Source: Pseudovibrio denitrificans JCM 12308
GTDB lineage: Bacteria; Pseudomonadota; Alphaproteobacteria; Rhizobiales; Stappiaceae
Length of the DNA stretch: 64,000 nt
Assembly (NCBI RefSeq): GCF_001310815.1
Contig: NZ_BAZK01000018.1
Coordinates: forward strand, 1 to 64,000
Direction of reading: 5' to 3'
Shown: positions 38,432 to 48,194 of the stretch, piece after piece
Layout: the number at the start of each line of letters is the position of its first letter
Numbering within the stretch: the stretch's first letter is position 1
The notes under the pieces: generated by a model
Seen by the model: only the letters and a program-made list of their open reading frames with translations
What the model was told of the DNA's origin: nothing
Databases searched by the model: none
Position numbers and translations under genes: made by a program

Positions 38432-38647
38432 GTGGTTGAGACCAGCGACGCCTAAAGCTTCTGCATGTTGACATTTTGCGGAAATCGCCTTTATTGTCGG
38501 CGCAGGTCGGCAGTTCCCAAGGCGTCGCTGCCCCGAAAGGGGAGCTAAACCTGCCATTCACTTCGAGAGTAATCGACATTCATGTCCGATGCCGCTTCGC
38601 AAGTCAGCGACCACGAAAAGTAAAATGCGGCTCGAGAGGATTTTTCA

Positions 38648-39238
38648 ATGTCGAGAGTCCCGGTCCCTCTTCGTTCGCCTGATATCTCCACGTTTGCGCG
38701 CAGTGTTGCCCGCCAGATGAAGTCACGCGGTGATGCTCCTTCTCATGTGGAGCTGATGAACATGCTCGCCAAAGCGGCGGGCTTTCAAAACTTCCAACAC
38801 TTAAGAGCATCGCATTCCGCTGGACGCCGCCTTGATACGGAGCCGGTTGTTGAGACGGTGGATCATCGGTTGGTTGAGCGTGGGCTGAACCAGTTTGACA
38901 AGGCGGGGCGGCTGGTCAGCTGGCCATCTCGTCGGCAGGTTCAGGTGCTTTGTCTTTGGCAGTTGTGGTCTCTTATTCCGGCTGGTGCATCGCTTCGGGA
39001 GAAGGAGATCAACACTGTGCTCAATGACGCCCATTGTTTTGCAGACCCCGCGTTGCTGAGGCGCGAGCTGTTTAGCCTTGGGCTGCTGCATCGTAATCGG
39101 GATGGTTCCGATTACAGGCGGCAAGAGCAGCAACCACCGCTGGAAGCGCGTGATCTGATTAAGCGTTTGAAGGGGAGACGTTTGGAAAGTGAAAGCGGCA
39201 GCTCTGCCCTGTCGTTCATCGTGCGACCGAGCATTTAG
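38648..39238 (+). CDS. DUF2087 domain-containing protein
   Basis: The 196-residue protein ends in a DUF2087 winged-helix-like domain. Its signature is FDKAGRLVSWPSRRQVQVLC at about residues 84-103, then LREKEINTVLNDAHCFADPA and LRRELFSLGLLHRNRDGSDY. The N-terminal ~70 residues (RQMKSRGDAPSHVELMNMLA, then GFQNFQHLRA) resemble the short N-terminal module found in some bacterial regulators. A transcription-related role is plausible but unproven. It is a single gene ending at a strong terminator shared with hemF. Confidence 0.87.
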   Translation: MSRVPVPLRSPDISTFARSVARQMKSRGDAPSHVELMNMLAKAAGFQNFQHLRASHSAGRRLDTEPVVETVDHRLVERGLNQFDKAGRLVSWPSRRQVQVLCLWQLWSLIPAGASLREKEINTVLNDAHCFADPALLRRELFSLGLLHRNRDGSDYRRQEQQPPLEARDLIKRLKGRRLESESGSSALSFIVRPSI

Positions 39239-39264
39239 CTTGGCTTTCACTGCCATTTAGACAG

Positions 39265-39303
39265 GAGGCTTCCCGACTTTTGGGTCGGGGAGCCTCTTTC
39301 GTT
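39265..39303. terminator. Terminator between DUF2087 gene and hemF
   Basis: GAGGCTTCCCGAC (39265-39277) pairs with GTCGGGGAGCCTC (39283-39295), followed by TTTCGTTTT on the plus strand. It stands between convergent genes and may serve both. Confidence 0.85.
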
Positions 39304-39310
39304 TTCTGGC

Positions 39311-40222
39311 TTATGGCCACTTTACCACGGGTGGCATGGAGGACAGGATGGAGGAGACGTTTCCGCCTGTCTTGAGGCCGAAGATGGTGCCGCGGTCGTA
39401 GAGGAGGTTGAACTCCACGTAGCGGCCACGACGGACCAGCTGTTCTTCGCGCTGTTCCACTGTCCATGGGGTCAGGAAGTTTTTGCGCACCAGCTTTGGG
39501 TAGATGTCGAGGAAGGCGTTGCCGACAGATTTGGTGAAGGCAAGGTCTGCGTTCCAGTCGCCGGTGTTGTGGCGGTCGTAGAAGATGCCGCCGATGCCGC
39601 GCGCTTCTTTGCGGTGAGGCAGATAGAAGTACTCGTCGCACCACTTTTTGAAGTGATCGTAGTCTGCGCCCGGATGATCAACACACGCTGCCTTCATGGC
39701 CTCGTGGAACTCAACGGTGTCCGGGTCTTCCTGTGTGCGGCGTGCGCTGAGCACAGGGGTGAGGTCTGCTCCACCACCGAACCACTGCTTGGTGGTGACC
39801 ACCATACGGGTGTTCATATGCACTGCCGGTACATTTGGGTTGTGCATGTGGGCGATCAGGGAGATGCCGGAGGCCCAGAACCGTGGGTCTTCGCTGGCAC
39901 CTGGGATCTGGTCGCGGAACTCTGGAGAGAACTCGCCGTGCACAGTGGAAACGTGGACGCCAACCTTCTCGAACACACGGCCGTGCATCAAAGACATGAC
40001 GCCGCCGCCGCCATGGCCGCCGCTGTGGTCTGTGCGCTCCCATGGGGTGCGTTCAAAACGTCCGGCTGGCTGGTCTGTGAGTGGGCCGTCCTGCTCACCA
40101 ACTTCTTCTTCCAGCTGCTCAAACGCGGCGCAGATGTTATCGCGCAGCTGAGTGAACCACGCAGAGGCTTCTTTCTTCTTGTCTTCCAGATCTGCCGGAA
40201 GCGTGTTCTGTGTGTCGCTCAT
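39311..40222 (-). CDS. hemF: Oxygen-dependent coproporphyrinogen-III oxidase
   Basis: HemF converts coproporphyrinogen III to protoporphyrinogen IX with O2 in haem synthesis. The 303-residue protein has the family segments [12 protein letters not shown] (about residue 90), [20 protein letters not shown], the [10 protein letters not shown] active-site region, [10 protein letters not shown] and the C-terminal [18 protein letters not shown] with SSMPP. It is a lone minus-strand gene, and two small secreted-protein genes lie upstream. Confidence 0.97.
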   Translation of the reverse strand: MSDTQNTLPADLEDKKKEASAWFTQLRDNICAAFEQLEEEVGEQDGPLTDQPAGRFERTPWERTDHSGGHGGGGVMSLMHGRVFEKVGVHVSTVHGEFSPEFRDQIPGASEDPRFWASGISLIAHMHNPNVPAVHMNTRMVVTTKQWFGGGADLTPVLSARRTQEDPDTVEFHEAMKAACVDHPGADYDHFKKWCDEYFYLPHRKEARGIGGIFYDRHNTGDWNADLAFTKSVGNAFLDIYPKLVRKNFLTPWTVEQREEQLVRRGRYVEFNLLYDRGTIFGLKTGGNVSSILSSMPPVVKWP

Positions 40223-40303
40223 CGTCCCTCCTAGAGCGCTAAATCTTCTTTGTTGCTCTGTTTAATGGAGTGCAGCTGCGAAGTACAGGAGAGGTGGGGG
40301 CTG

Positions 40304-40867
40304 TTATTGCGGCTGAGTGAAGACGACGGGATACTTTTCCGGCTGCACATAGTTGCCGTCGCATTCCGGTTTGGCGCGAAACTCAAGAAGGTGCGGGTAG
40401 CCATCTGGTGTGAAGCGGTGGACCTCATAGGTTCCGCAATCGCCCAAACCACGTCCTTTCATGAAGCTGGTCAGATCGCCTGTCTTGATGTCCCAGACAC
40501 CATTGAAGACCACATGCGGATCATCGCTGTCTTCGTTCTGAGGGCGCTTGAAGCTCAGCAGCTCGGCGTCCTGTGGTTTGTGGGAGTCCACACGCACATA
40601 AACATGGGCTTCATTGTACGGACTTATGGAGCAGGCGAACTCCAGCACTTCGATGTTTTTGCTGAACTGGAGGCGGTAGTTGCCCAAGGTGTCGTAAGCC
40701 TGCTTCCAATCGCAGGGATAGGCCTGATCCAGCAGCCCCAGATAGCGGTTTAGGATTTTGGGGTCGTTTTCTCTCACAGGTTCAATGGGTTCTGCCAGAG
40801 TGGGGTTTGCCAGCAAACTGATGGAGAGGAGGGTAGCAGCCAGTGCTGGGGACAGGGTTTTAGACAT
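40304..40867 (-). CDS. Secreted DUF1176-like protein A
   Basis: The 187-residue protein has a signal peptide (LAATLLSISLLANPTLAE). The mature part starts with PIEPV and contains four conserved cysteines, in YPCDW, LEFACSI, GDCGTYEV and PECDGNY. The ending GRGLGDCGTYEVHRFTPDGY followed by YPVVF matches the C-terminal region of DUF1176 as I remember it. It is probably periplasmic with two disulfides. It is paralogous to the next gene upstream on the strand (40997-41574). The function is unknown. Confidence 0.75.
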   Translation of the reverse strand: MSKTLSPALAATLLSISLLANPTLAEPIEPVRENDPKILNRYLGLLDQAYPCDWKQAYDTLGNYRLQFSKNIEVLEFACSISPYNEAHVYVRVDSHKPQDAELLSFKRPQNEDSDDPHVVFNGVWDIKTGDLTSFMKGRGLGDCGTYEVHRFTPDGYPHLLEFRAKPECDGNYVQPEKYPVVFTQPQ

Positions 40868-40996
40868 GGCGGCTTTCCTCTTTGATGGCGTGGTTTTGCC
40901 TGAGGATGCCGGTTTCGGATTACGCTTGCCTAAAAACTTTTGGTTTACTGCGGGCTACCAGTTCCAGACGTGCTTTAACGATCTGTTTGGTTGGCG

Positions 40997-41574
40997 TTAC
41001 ATGGCTGGGTAGATCAACGGGTAATCGGTGGGTTCGCGGAACTTGCCGTCGCAATTTCGCTTGGCACGATACTCTATGAGTTCCAGATAGCCATCTGATG
41101 TGAAGCGGTGGACTTCGAAAGAGCCGCAATCGGAGAGGCCACGATCTACGGTGAAGCTGGTAAGAGCGCCGCGGTTGAGGTCCCAGAAGCTGTTAAAGAG
41201 GATGTACTTGCTGGTGACCGGTTGCCCCTTGGGCCGCCGCAGTGCAATGAGCCGTGCAGGCTGCTTGCTGCCCTTGATCCGGCGGATGTAGAGGTTCGCC
41301 AGATTATGCAGGCCCACGGTGCAGGAGAACTCCAGCACCTGAATGCCATTGCCTAGATCGTAGAGGTTATACCGCTCCGTGTGTGTGCATCATGCCAATC
41401 GCAGGGGTATATCTGGTTAAGCAGGTGCAGGTGCCGGTCCAATTCTGCCTTGTCGTGCAGGTTGGGATAAAGTACCGGCTCTATCGGAGCGCCTGCCAAA
41501 GCGGGCAGGGGGATAACGAGAAAAAGTGCAACAGAGAATAGATGAGCAATTTTTCTCGAGACACTCTGAAACAT
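40997..41574 (-). CDS. Secreted DUF1176-like protein B (frame break near 41385)
   Basis: This tandem paralogue of 40304-40867 has signal peptide SVALFLVIPLPALAGAPIEP, then YPCDWHDAH. It changes frame in a CACACACAC run and continues TERYNLYDLGNGIQVLEFSC to a GLSDCGSFEVHRFTSDGYLE segment and CDGKF. With one added base the alignment to protein A has no gap and all four cysteines match. The corrected length is about 192 residues. A two-base gain in the dinucleotide run would also fit. The gene is divergent from nothing nearby and lies downstream of trmL. Confidence 0.7.
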
Positions 41575-41642
41575 TGCAAATTAAACCTAAACAGCGCAAA
41601 GCAACGCAATAAATAACGCACCTAGTCTAGGTTGTATTTTAT

Positions 41643-42098
41643 TTAAAAACAATCTGTTTGACGAAGGGCTTCGCCCAGCACCATTCCGGTGGAAACCGCC
41701 ATGTTGAGGGAGCGCATGCCGTTCTTCATGGGAATCAGCAGTCTGGAATCGGCAAGCTGATGGATTTCTTCAGGTACACCAGAGCTTTCGCGGCCCATCA
41801 GGATCAGGTCGTCTTTTTTGAAGGCGAACTGGGTGTACGGGCGGGTTCCCTTGGTTGTCATGAGGATAAGTCGGCGCTTTTCCGCCAATTGCCATTCACG
41901 AAAGCTCTCCCAATCCATATGGCGTTGGAGTTTTGCGCGCTCGATGTAATCCATGCCTGCCCGTTTAAGTGCATGATCTGACAGCGGGAAGCCTGCCGGT
42001 TCGATCAGGTGCACCGTTACATCCATGCAGGCGGCCAAGCGCAACAGGGTGCCGGTGTTCTGCGGAATGTCTGGCTGATAAAGGGCAATATCTGGCAT
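41643..42098 (-). CDS. trmL: tRNA (cytidine(34)-2'-O)-methyltransferase TrmL
   Basis: TrmL methylates the wobble ribose of tRNA-Leu isoacceptors. The 151-residue SPOUT enzyme starts MPDIALYQPDIPQNTGTLLR and has the knot motifs LILMGRESSGVPEEIHQLAD and IPMKNGMRSLNMAVSTGMV. I choose the ATG at 42098 because the family begins there. It neighbours petABC in many Rhizobiales, but here an exporter locus intervenes. Confidence 0.94.
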   Translation of the reverse strand: MPDIALYQPDIPQNTGTLLRLAACMDVTVHLIEPAGFPLSDHALKRAGMDYIERAKLQRHMDWESFREWQLAEKRRLILMTTKGTRPYTQFAFKKDDLILMGRESSGVPEEIHQLADSRLLIPMKNGMRSLNMAVSTGMVLGEALRQTDCF

Positions 42099-42409
42099 GG
42101 CGCAGTGTGCTCGCTGTAAGATTTTCGTGAGGGGCTTATGGAAGCATCTCTTGGGCATCTAGAGGAACCCGGTGAAAATCTCCAGAAAAATCATAGAGTT
42201 TGTTGATAGGTGACGCGTTTCGCTGGGTGAAACCTAATCAAATTCAAGAGGTTCCATAGGAATTCGTGATATATGTTGCGAAAAAGATACAGTACACCCT
42301 AAAGTGTTTTTCCGGAATTTTTGGGGCTAGGCATGTCTCCGCCTTTGTGAGTATAAGCATCTCGCACCGGCCGAGAGCCCTCTTCTTACTTGACGAGACT
42401 CTCCGAGTT

Positions 42410-42435
42410 GCTGATCGCCCGATCAGCTATTTTTA
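42410..42435 (+). terminator. Strong hairpin with T-run upstream of a micro-ORF
   Basis: GCTGATCG/CGATCAGC form a perfect stem followed by TATTTTT. No gene precedes it on this strand in 42099-42409, so it either ends a small transcript or attenuates the downstream locus. Confidence 0.7.
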
Positions 42436-42458
42436 ACGTTGGAACCAGGGAGACATAC

Positions 42459-42560
42459 ATGAATACTGAATTTGTGCTCGTGAACGCTAATGTTCTCCCG
42501 GCAGTAGGCGCATGCGCTATGCATCCCACTAACTGCATTGCATTTGCCGTTTCCGCTTAA
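42459..42560 (+). CDS. Possible 33-residue peptide upstream of exporter locus
   Basis: The ATG at 42459 has AGGGAG eight bases ahead. The product starts MNTEFVLVNANVLPAVGACA, contains two cysteines and is mostly small and hydrophobic, with no charged C-terminus. A perfect CCGCTTAAGCGG palindrome (42553-42564) covers the stop. It could be a leader peptide or a small secreted product, but no family is recognised. Confidence 0.4.
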   Translation: MNTEFVLVNANVLPAVGACAMHPTNCIAFAVSA

Positions 42561-42665
42561 GCGGCGGCTTTCCAACACTTTACTAGCTCGTATTTTCTTA
42601 ATGTAGCCCTCTTTACGGACGAATTGCGTCTGCGGCTGCATGCATATGTTGTCGGAGTATCTCCA

Positions 42666-43055
42666 ATGATTACGTCATTTATCTGGGCGCAGGTCGCGTC
42701 CCGTGACGGTTCTGCATCTCAAATTCCGGTCGACGGTGGCCGGTATGTGCGTTCGGCTCGGTCTGAAAAAGTAACTTTTTCTCAAAGCCTTATGCACGCA
42801 TTCTGGTTCTTGATGATTAGTGCTGGAATTGCATTTTTCACAATTGTTCCAACGCTTTACGCTGAGTTGGCTGCGGTTGAAATTGTGAAAGCAAACGGAA
42901 CCTATGAAGCTGGCTCTCTGTTTAAGGGGCGCTTTGTTGACACTTTGGTTGGCGCTTTTGCTGTAGGTATCGGGATTGCCAGCGTTATCTGGAGCTTTTC
43001 CGGTTCTCCACGCGATAACCGTGATCCATACGAACGAGATGAGCGGCTGCAGTAA
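42666..43055 (+). CDS. Small two-helix membrane protein, unknown
   Basis: The 129-residue protein has hydrophobic helices at about residues 41-61 (HAFWFLMISAGIAFFTIVPT) and 91-110 (VDTLVGAFAVGIGIASVIWS). A charged tail, GSPRDNRDPYERDE, follows. I recognise no family. CGGAG precedes the ATG at 42666 by eight bases, so the earlier TTG at 42624 is not preferred. It lies 73 bases ahead of the ABC exporter and may be cotranscribed. Confidence 0.7.
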   Translation: MITSFIWAQVASRDGSASQIPVDGGRYVRSARSEKVTFSQSLMHAFWFLMISAGIAFFTIVPTLYAELAAVEIVKANGTYEAGSLFKGRFVDTLVGAFAVGIGIASVIWSFSGSPRDNRDPYERDERLQ

Positions 43056-43128
43056 GCAGCCGTCATCCTCTTACCATGTTGACGTGGTAGCGCAGCTCGC
43101 AAACCAAATATCTTAATTGGGATTTGTC

Positions 43129-44967
43129 ATGTTCTCGTATTTTGAGAAGCTTATTGATCCATTTAAAATGGAAGAGATAGAGACTCCTCCAAGTAAGTTT
43201 TGGGGCTTTATCTGGTATTATACTAAGCCAGTTTCTTTATTGCTTATGATTATTGCTTTCTTTGCAGCGGGTATTGCTGTTTTGGAAGTGGTTATATTTA
43301 CATTCATGGGTGATCTTGTTAACTGGCTGGGAACTGAAGATCCAGAGACGTTCTTTGCTGATAACTGGGGCCATCTCATCTGGATGGGTGCGGTTCTACT
43401 TATTATTTCGCCCCTTACTTCAGCAGTGTGGGAGATGTTCTTTCATCAGGGTCTTGTCGGCAACTATCCGATGTTGATCCGTTGGAAAGGGCATCGTCAG
43501 TTACTTCGTCAGAGCTTAAGCTTCTTCCATAATGACTTTGCGGGTCGTATCGCTAACAAGTTGATGCAGACTTCTTTGGCTGTCAGGGAAGTTATTACGC
43601 GTATAGTCGATATCTTTGTCTATGTGATTGTTTACTTCCTGGCTGCTCTTGCTGTGCTTGCAAGTGCGGACTGGCGTCTTGCGCTGCCAATGCTGGGTTG
43701 GTTGGCTTCCTACTTCCTGGTCATGTACATCTTCGTGCCGAAGCTGAAGCGGATCTCCAAGAAGCAGGCAGACGCGCGCTCTGTGATGACTGGCCATGTT
43801 GTTGATGCATATACGAATATCTCGACCGTAAAGTTGTTCTCGCATGCTTCTCGCGAAGAAGATTATGCCAAGGGCTCCATGAGCACGTTCATGAACACGG
43901 TGCATCGCCAGATGCGGAACGTGACCTTGCTGAACATCTGTCTGACCGTGATCAACAACCTGCTGCTGCTGACGCTTGGGGGTGTTTCCATCTGGCTCTG
44001 GAAGGGCGCATTGGTGACGACCGGCGATATCGCGATTGCTATTGGTCTGGCATTGCGCCTGCAAGGTATGTCTCAGTGGATCCTCTGGGAAGTTGCTGGT
44101 CTGTTTGAGAATATCGGTACGGTTCAGGATGGCCTGGGCATGCTGTCTAGACATACGGAAGTCACGGACAAGGACGATGCGAAGGAGCTTGTGGTTTCTG
44201 ATGCGGAAATCCGCTTTGAAGATGTGAAGTTCCATTATGGCAAGGGCAGTGGTGTTCTTGAGAACCTGTCGCTGAACATCAAGCCGGGCGAGAAGATCGG
44301 TATTGTTGGTCGTTCGGGTGCTGGTAAATCTACGTTGATGAACTTGCTGCTGCGCTTCCATGATCTGGAAGGTGGCCGGATTACCGTTGATGGTCAGGAT
44401 ATCTGCGCGGTGACTCAGGAAAGTCTGCGTCAGCATATTGGGGTGGTGTCTCAGGATACATCTTTGCTGCATCGGACTATTCTGGAAAACATCACTTACG
44501 GCAAAGACGGTGCGACGTTCGAAGAGGCGCAGGAAGCGGCTCGCCGGGCGCATGCGCTGGAGTTTATCGAGGGGCTGAAAGACCCAGAAGGGCGGACTGG
44601 CTTTGATACTCTGGTGGGTGAGCGCGGTGTGAAGCTTTCTGGTGGTCAGCGTCAGCGTGTGGCGATTGCGCGTGTGCTGCTGAAGGATGCTCCGATCCTT
44701 GTTTTGGACGAAGCGACCTCTGCTTTGGACTCAGAAGTGGAAGCTGCAATCCAGGAAAGCCTGTTTGAATTGATGGAAGGTAAGACGGTTATTGCAATTG
44801 CCCACCGACTTTCCACAATTGCGGCAATGGATCGCCTGATTGTCATGGATCAAGGCAAGATTGTCGAAATGGGTACCCATGAGGAACTTTTGAAATCCGA
44901 AGGTATCTACGAGAACCTCTGGAACCACCAATCTGGCGGTTTCCTTGCACAAGTTGCCGCTGAATAG
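43129..44967 (+). CDS. ABC exporter, fused permease and ATPase (MsbA/MdlB-like)
   Basis: The 612-residue half-transporter has a six-helix type I exporter domain in residues ~25-330. An ATPase domain follows, with Walker A GRSGAGKST (about 398), Q-loop GVVSQDTSLLH, signature KLSGGQRQRVAIARV, Walker B ILVLDEATSALD and H-loop IAHRLST. The substrate is unknown; families of this type move lipids, peptides or drugs. The ATG at 43129 is chosen over the TTG at 43117. The first ~150 codons are richer in A/T codons than the ATPase part. It is followed by a 12-bp inverted repeat. Confidence 0.92.
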   Translation: MFSYFEKLIDPFKMEEIETPPSKFWGFIWYYTKPVSLLLMIIAFFAAGIAVLEVVIFTFMGDLVNWLGTEDPETFFADNWGHLIWMGAVLLIISPLTSAVWEMFFHQGLVGNYPMLIRWKGHRQLLRQSLSFFHNDFAGRIANKLMQTSLAVREVITRIVDIFVYVIVYFLAALAVLASADWRLALPMLGWLASYFLVMYIFVPKLKRISKKQADARSVMTGHVVDAYTNISTVKLFSHASREEDYAKGSMSTFMNTVHRQMRNVTLLNICLTVINNLLLLTLGGVSIWLWKGALVTTGDIAIAIGLALRLQGMSQWILWEVAGLFENIGTVQDGLGMLSRHTEVTDKDDAKELVVSDAEIRFEDVKFHYGKGSGVLENLSLNIKPGEKIGIVGRSGAGKSTLMNLLLRFHDLEGGRITVDGQDICAVTQESLRQHIGVVSQDTSLLHRTILENITYGKDGATFEEAQEAARRAHALEFIEGLKDPEGRTGFDTLVGERGVKLSGGQRQRVAIARVLLKDAPILVLDEATSALDSEVEAAIQESLFELMEGKTVIAIAHRLSTIAAMDRLIVMDQGKIVEMGTHEELLKSEGIYENLWNHQSGGFLAQVAAE

Positions 44968-45003
44968 GGATTCTTGACAGGGAATCAAGCGGTTTAAACC
45001 AAA

Positions 45004-45046
45004 AGTGGTTCGGGGCGAAATTGCGTCTTCTGGTCCCCGAACCACT
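45004..45046. terminator. 12-bp inverted repeat after the ABC exporter gene
   Basis: AGTGGTTCGGGG (45004-45015) and CCCCGAACCACT (45035-45046) pair perfectly over a 19-base loop, followed by CGACTTTT. This is likely a weak terminator before petA. The rest of 44968-45332 has no gene and presumably carries the petA promoter. Confidence 0.6.
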
Positions 45047-45332
45047 CGACTTTTGACTCATATTCACGTGCCAAAAACTCAATTGTCCCTGTTTTTTGTC
45101 TCTTATGCCCAAATTGTCTGCGACAATAAGTCCCCAATTTTTTAACGAGTCTAGACAAGTGCGACCATTGGTGGCAGATAGCATCCGTCAATATAAGTGC
45201 GTATTTTGCGCATTTTCACCTACAGCTCTTTGTAGTGAGTAGATAGTGGTTGGTTTTACTAGCCGTGGGTACTGTCCTCTCAAGAGAGTTTTTAGGTGAT
45301 CTCTTTCAATTTTGTTTCGAGAGGACGCGACC

Positions 45333-45908
45333 TTGGAACACACGGAAACGGCTGAACCGACACGCCGCGATTTTCTCTACATCGCGACCGGTGCCGTGGG
45401 CGCGGTCGGTGCGGGAGCTCTGGCTTGGCCCTTTATCCATCAGATGAACCCGGATGCATCTGCACTCGCTTTGGCTTCTATTGAAGTTGATGTTTCTGCG
45501 GTTGAAGTCGGGCAATCCATCACCGTAACTTGGCGTGGCAAGCCGGTCTTTATCCGTCAACGTACGGAGCAGGAGATCGCTGAAGCTGCAGCCGTTCCGC
45601 TTTCTGATCTGCCAGACCAGTTCGCACGTAACTCTAACCTAGAAGACGGTGCGGATGCGTCAGATGCAAACCGCGCAGCCGATGGCAAAGAAGCCTGGCT
45701 CGTCATGGTTGGTGTATGTACGCACCTTGGCTGTGTGCCACTTGGCCAGAAAAACGGCGACAACAAAGGTGAGTTCGGTGGTTGGTTCTGCCCATGCCAT
45801 GGCTCTCACTACGACACCGCTGGTCGTATCCGTAAAGGCCCGGCTCCAGAGAATATGCTCGTGCCGCCTTACAAATTCACCACGGACGACACTGTCGTAA
45901 TCGGCTGA
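45333..45908 (+). CDS. petA: Ubiquinol-cytochrome c reductase Rieske iron-sulfur subunit
   Basis: PetA carries the [2Fe-2S] cluster that takes electrons from ubiquinol to cytochrome c1. The 191-residue protein starts at a TTG with GAGAGGA nine bases ahead, and begins [19 protein letters not shown]. The twin-arginine motif (RRDFLYI) followed by a hydrophobic helix is the uncleaved Tat anchor. Cluster-binding boxes are CTHLGC (about residue 130) and CPCHGSH (about 153). It is followed by petB after 23 bases. Confidence 0.95.
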   Translation: MEHTETAEPTRRDFLYIATGAVGAVGAGALAWPFIHQMNPDASALALASIEVDVSAVEVGQSITVTWRGKPVFIRQRTEQEIAEAAAVPLSDLPDQFARNSNLEDGADASDANRAADGKEAWLVMVGVCTHLGCVPLGQKNGDNKGEFGGWFCPCHGSHYDTAGRIRKGPAPENMLVPPYKFTTDDTVVIG

Positions 45909-45931
45909 CGTGACCCCTTCAGGAGGCAGCT

Positions 45932-47188
45932 ATGGCTGGTCATTCTACTTATGAACCGCAAAACGCTGGCGCCAAATGGCTTGAGCGTCGTTTGCCGGTT
46001 CTCTCCCTTGTTCATGGGAGCTTTGTCGCTTTTCCTACCCCGAAGAACCTGAACTACTGGTGGACCTTCGGCGGTATCGCATTCTTCATGCTGGTTGTGC
46101 AGCTGATCACCGGTATCGTTCTGGTGATGCACTACACTCCGCATGAAACTCTTGCGTTCCTCTCTGTTGAACACATCATGCGCGATGTGAACTACGGATG
46201 GCTTATCCGCTATCTGCACATGAACGGCGCATCCATGTTCTTCATTGCAGTTTACATCCACATCTTCCGTGGTCTGTACTACGGTTCCTACAAGGAACCA
46301 CGTGAGATCGCCTGGATCCTTGGTGTTCTGCTGTTCCTGCTGATGATGGCGACTGCGTTCATGGGCTACGTGCTTCCATGGGGTCAGATGTCACTGTGGG
46401 GCGCGACGGTTATTACTAACCTGTTCTCCGCGATCCCGATTGTTGGCGACAGCATCACTACATGGCTCTGGGGTGGCTTCTCCGTTGGTAACCCAACTCT
46501 GAACCGCTTCTTCTCACTGCACTATCTGCTGCCATTTGTGATTGTTGGTATTGTGATCCTGCACATCTGGGCGTTCCACGTTGCTGGTAACAACAACCCA
46601 GTTGGTGTTGATCCAAAATCCGAGAAGGACACGATCCCATTCCATCCGTACTACACGATGAAGGATCTGTTCGCGATTGTTGTCTTCATGATCTTCTTCT
46701 CCTGGTTCGCATTCTACCTGCCGAACTATATGGGTCACCCAGACAACTACATCGAAGCAAACCCAATGGTAACGCCTGCACACATCGTGCCTGAATGGTA
46801 CTTCCTGCCGTTCTACGCGATCCTGCGTGCGATCACTTTCGATATCGGCCCAATTCCTTCGAAGCTGGGTGGTGTTATCGCAATGTTTGGCGCAATCGCA
46901 GTGCTCTTCGTACTGCCATGGCTCGACACTTCCAAGGTTCGCTCTGCGCGTTTCCGTCCAGTTTACAAGTTCTTCTTCTGGCTGTTCGGTTTCACCTGTG
47001 TGATGCTTGGTTGGCTCGGTGCAATGCCTGCAGAACAGCCATACGTGGCTCTGGCTCAGGTCTTCACTGCACTGTACTTCGCTCACTTCCTGATCGTTCT
47101 GCCAGTTCTTGGACTGATCGAAACGCCTCGGAAAGTTCCTGACTCAATCAACGATGCAGTGCTGGGTAAAACCGGCGAAGCGGCTTAA
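45932..47188 (+). CDS. petB: Cytochrome b of the bc1 complex
   Basis: The 418-residue protein has eight transmembrane helices, the haem-ligating histidine pairs (in [20 protein letters not shown] and [20 protein letters not shown]) and the quinol-oxidation motif [15 protein letters not shown] (about residue 288). It holds the two b haems and both quinone sites. AGGAGG stands ahead of the ATG. It is the middle gene of petABC. Confidence 0.97.
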   Translation: MAGHSTYEPQNAGAKWLERRLPVLSLVHGSFVAFPTPKNLNYWWTFGGIAFFMLVVQLITGIVLVMHYTPHETLAFLSVEHIMRDVNYGWLIRYLHMNGASMFFIAVYIHIFRGLYYGSYKEPREIAWILGVLLFLLMMATAFMGYVLPWGQMSLWGATVITNLFSAIPIVGDSITTWLWGGFSVGNPTLNRFFSLHYLLPFVIVGIVILHIWAFHVAGNNNPVGVDPKSEKDTIPFHPYYTMKDLFAIVVFMIFFSWFAFYLPNYMGHPDNYIEANPMVTPAHIVPEWYFLPFYAILRAITFDIGPIPSKLGGVIAMFGAIAVLFVLPWLDTSKVRSARFRPVYKFFFWLFGFTCVMLGWLGAMPAEQPYVALAQVFTALYFAHFLIVLPVLGLIETPRKVPDSINDAVLGKTGEAA

Positions 47189-47206
47189 GGGCAGGGGAAT
47201 TTAAAG

Positions 47207-48049
47207 ATGAAAAATCTAATGTTCAAAAGCGCTCGCGCACTTGCTGTTGTTGCAGGTCTTGTAGTGGCAGGCCCAGCTCTGGCAGCTGGTGATGCTCCGC
47301 ACGTTGAGAAGCAGCCTTGGTCTTTTGCTGGTCCTTTTGGTCAGTTTGACAAAGCGCAGCTGCAGCGTGGTTTTCAGGTGTACCAGGAAGTTTGTTCTTC
47401 CTGTCACGGTCTGAGCCTCGTTGCATTCCGTAACCTCGCTGAGGAAGGCGGACCTGGCTTCTCCGTTGATGAAGTTAAGGCTCTTGCAGCTGAGTACTCC
47501 ATCGTAGATGGTCCGGATGATGAAGGTGAAATGTTCGAGCGCGAAGGCAAGCCGTTCGACAAGTTCCCTTCTCCGTTCCCGAACGAGCAGGCAGCACGTG
47601 CTTCTAACAACGGTGCTTACCCACCAGACCTGTCTCTGATGGCTAAAGCCCGCGCAGTGACCCGTGGTTTCCCATGGTTCGTTCTGGATATTGCTACGCA
47701 GTATCAGGAAAACGGCCCGGACTACCTCTACGGCCTGCTGACTGGTTACCACGAAGCTCCTGAGGGCGTTGAAGTTCCAGAAGGTCAGTACTACAACACC
47801 GGCTTCATCGCTGGTAAGACGCTTGCAATGGCGCCACCACTCTCTGACGAGCTGGTTGAGTACTCCGATGGTTCTCCAATGACTACTGATCAGTACGCTC
47901 GTGACGTTTCTGCATTCTTGATGTGGGCAGCTGAGCCTCATCTGGAAGCACGTAAGCGTATCGGCTTCGGCGTCATGGCATTCCTGATCCTGTTTGCATC
48001 TTTGCTGTACTTCACAAAGCGCAAGATCTGGAGCAATGTAGACCACTAA
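47207..48049 (+). CDS. petC: Cytochrome c1
   Basis: The 280-residue precursor has a signal peptide (SARALAVVAGLVVAGPALAA), the c-type haem motif CSSCHGLS (about residue 64), the PPDLSLMAKAR segment and the probable axial Met in KTLAMAPPL. It ends in a C-terminal membrane anchor (GVMAFLILFASLLYF) with a positive tail. It passes electrons from the Rieske protein to soluble cytochrome c. The gene ends the petABC operon at a strong terminator. Confidence 0.97.
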   Translation: MKNLMFKSARALAVVAGLVVAGPALAAGDAPHVEKQPWSFAGPFGQFDKAQLQRGFQVYQEVCSSCHGLSLVAFRNLAEEGGPGFSVDEVKALAAEYSIVDGPDDEGEMFEREGKPFDKFPSPFPNEQAARASNNGAYPPDLSLMAKARAVTRGFPWFVLDIATQYQENGPDYLYGLLTGYHEAPEGVEVPEGQYYNTGFIAGKTLAMAPPLSDELVEYSDGSPMTTDQYARDVSAFLMWAAEPHLEARKRIGFGVMAFLILFASLLYFTKRKIWSNVDH

Positions 48050-48067
48050 GGTCACATCGATACTTTC

Positions 48068-48103
48068 AAAAAGGGCTATCCTATTCGGGTAGCCCTTTTT
48101 TTT
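48068..48103 (+). terminator. Terminator of petABC
   Basis: AAAAAGGGCTA and TAGCCCTTTTT flank a TCCTATTCGGG centre, followed by a run of eight or more T. Confidence 0.92.
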
Positions 48104-48194
48104 GGGGTTGGCGTCTGGATTTGATGTAGTGCCAACTTCACGAGACTGAATCAGGTAAAGTGCACTGAAACTGGCGATAAGCGGAGAGAGCGAT

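Noticed and set aside
43516..44553. 345-codon minus-strand frame in the ABC exporter gene
   Set aside because: The plus strand encodes clear exporter motifs over the same region, and the reverse translation has no recognisable features.
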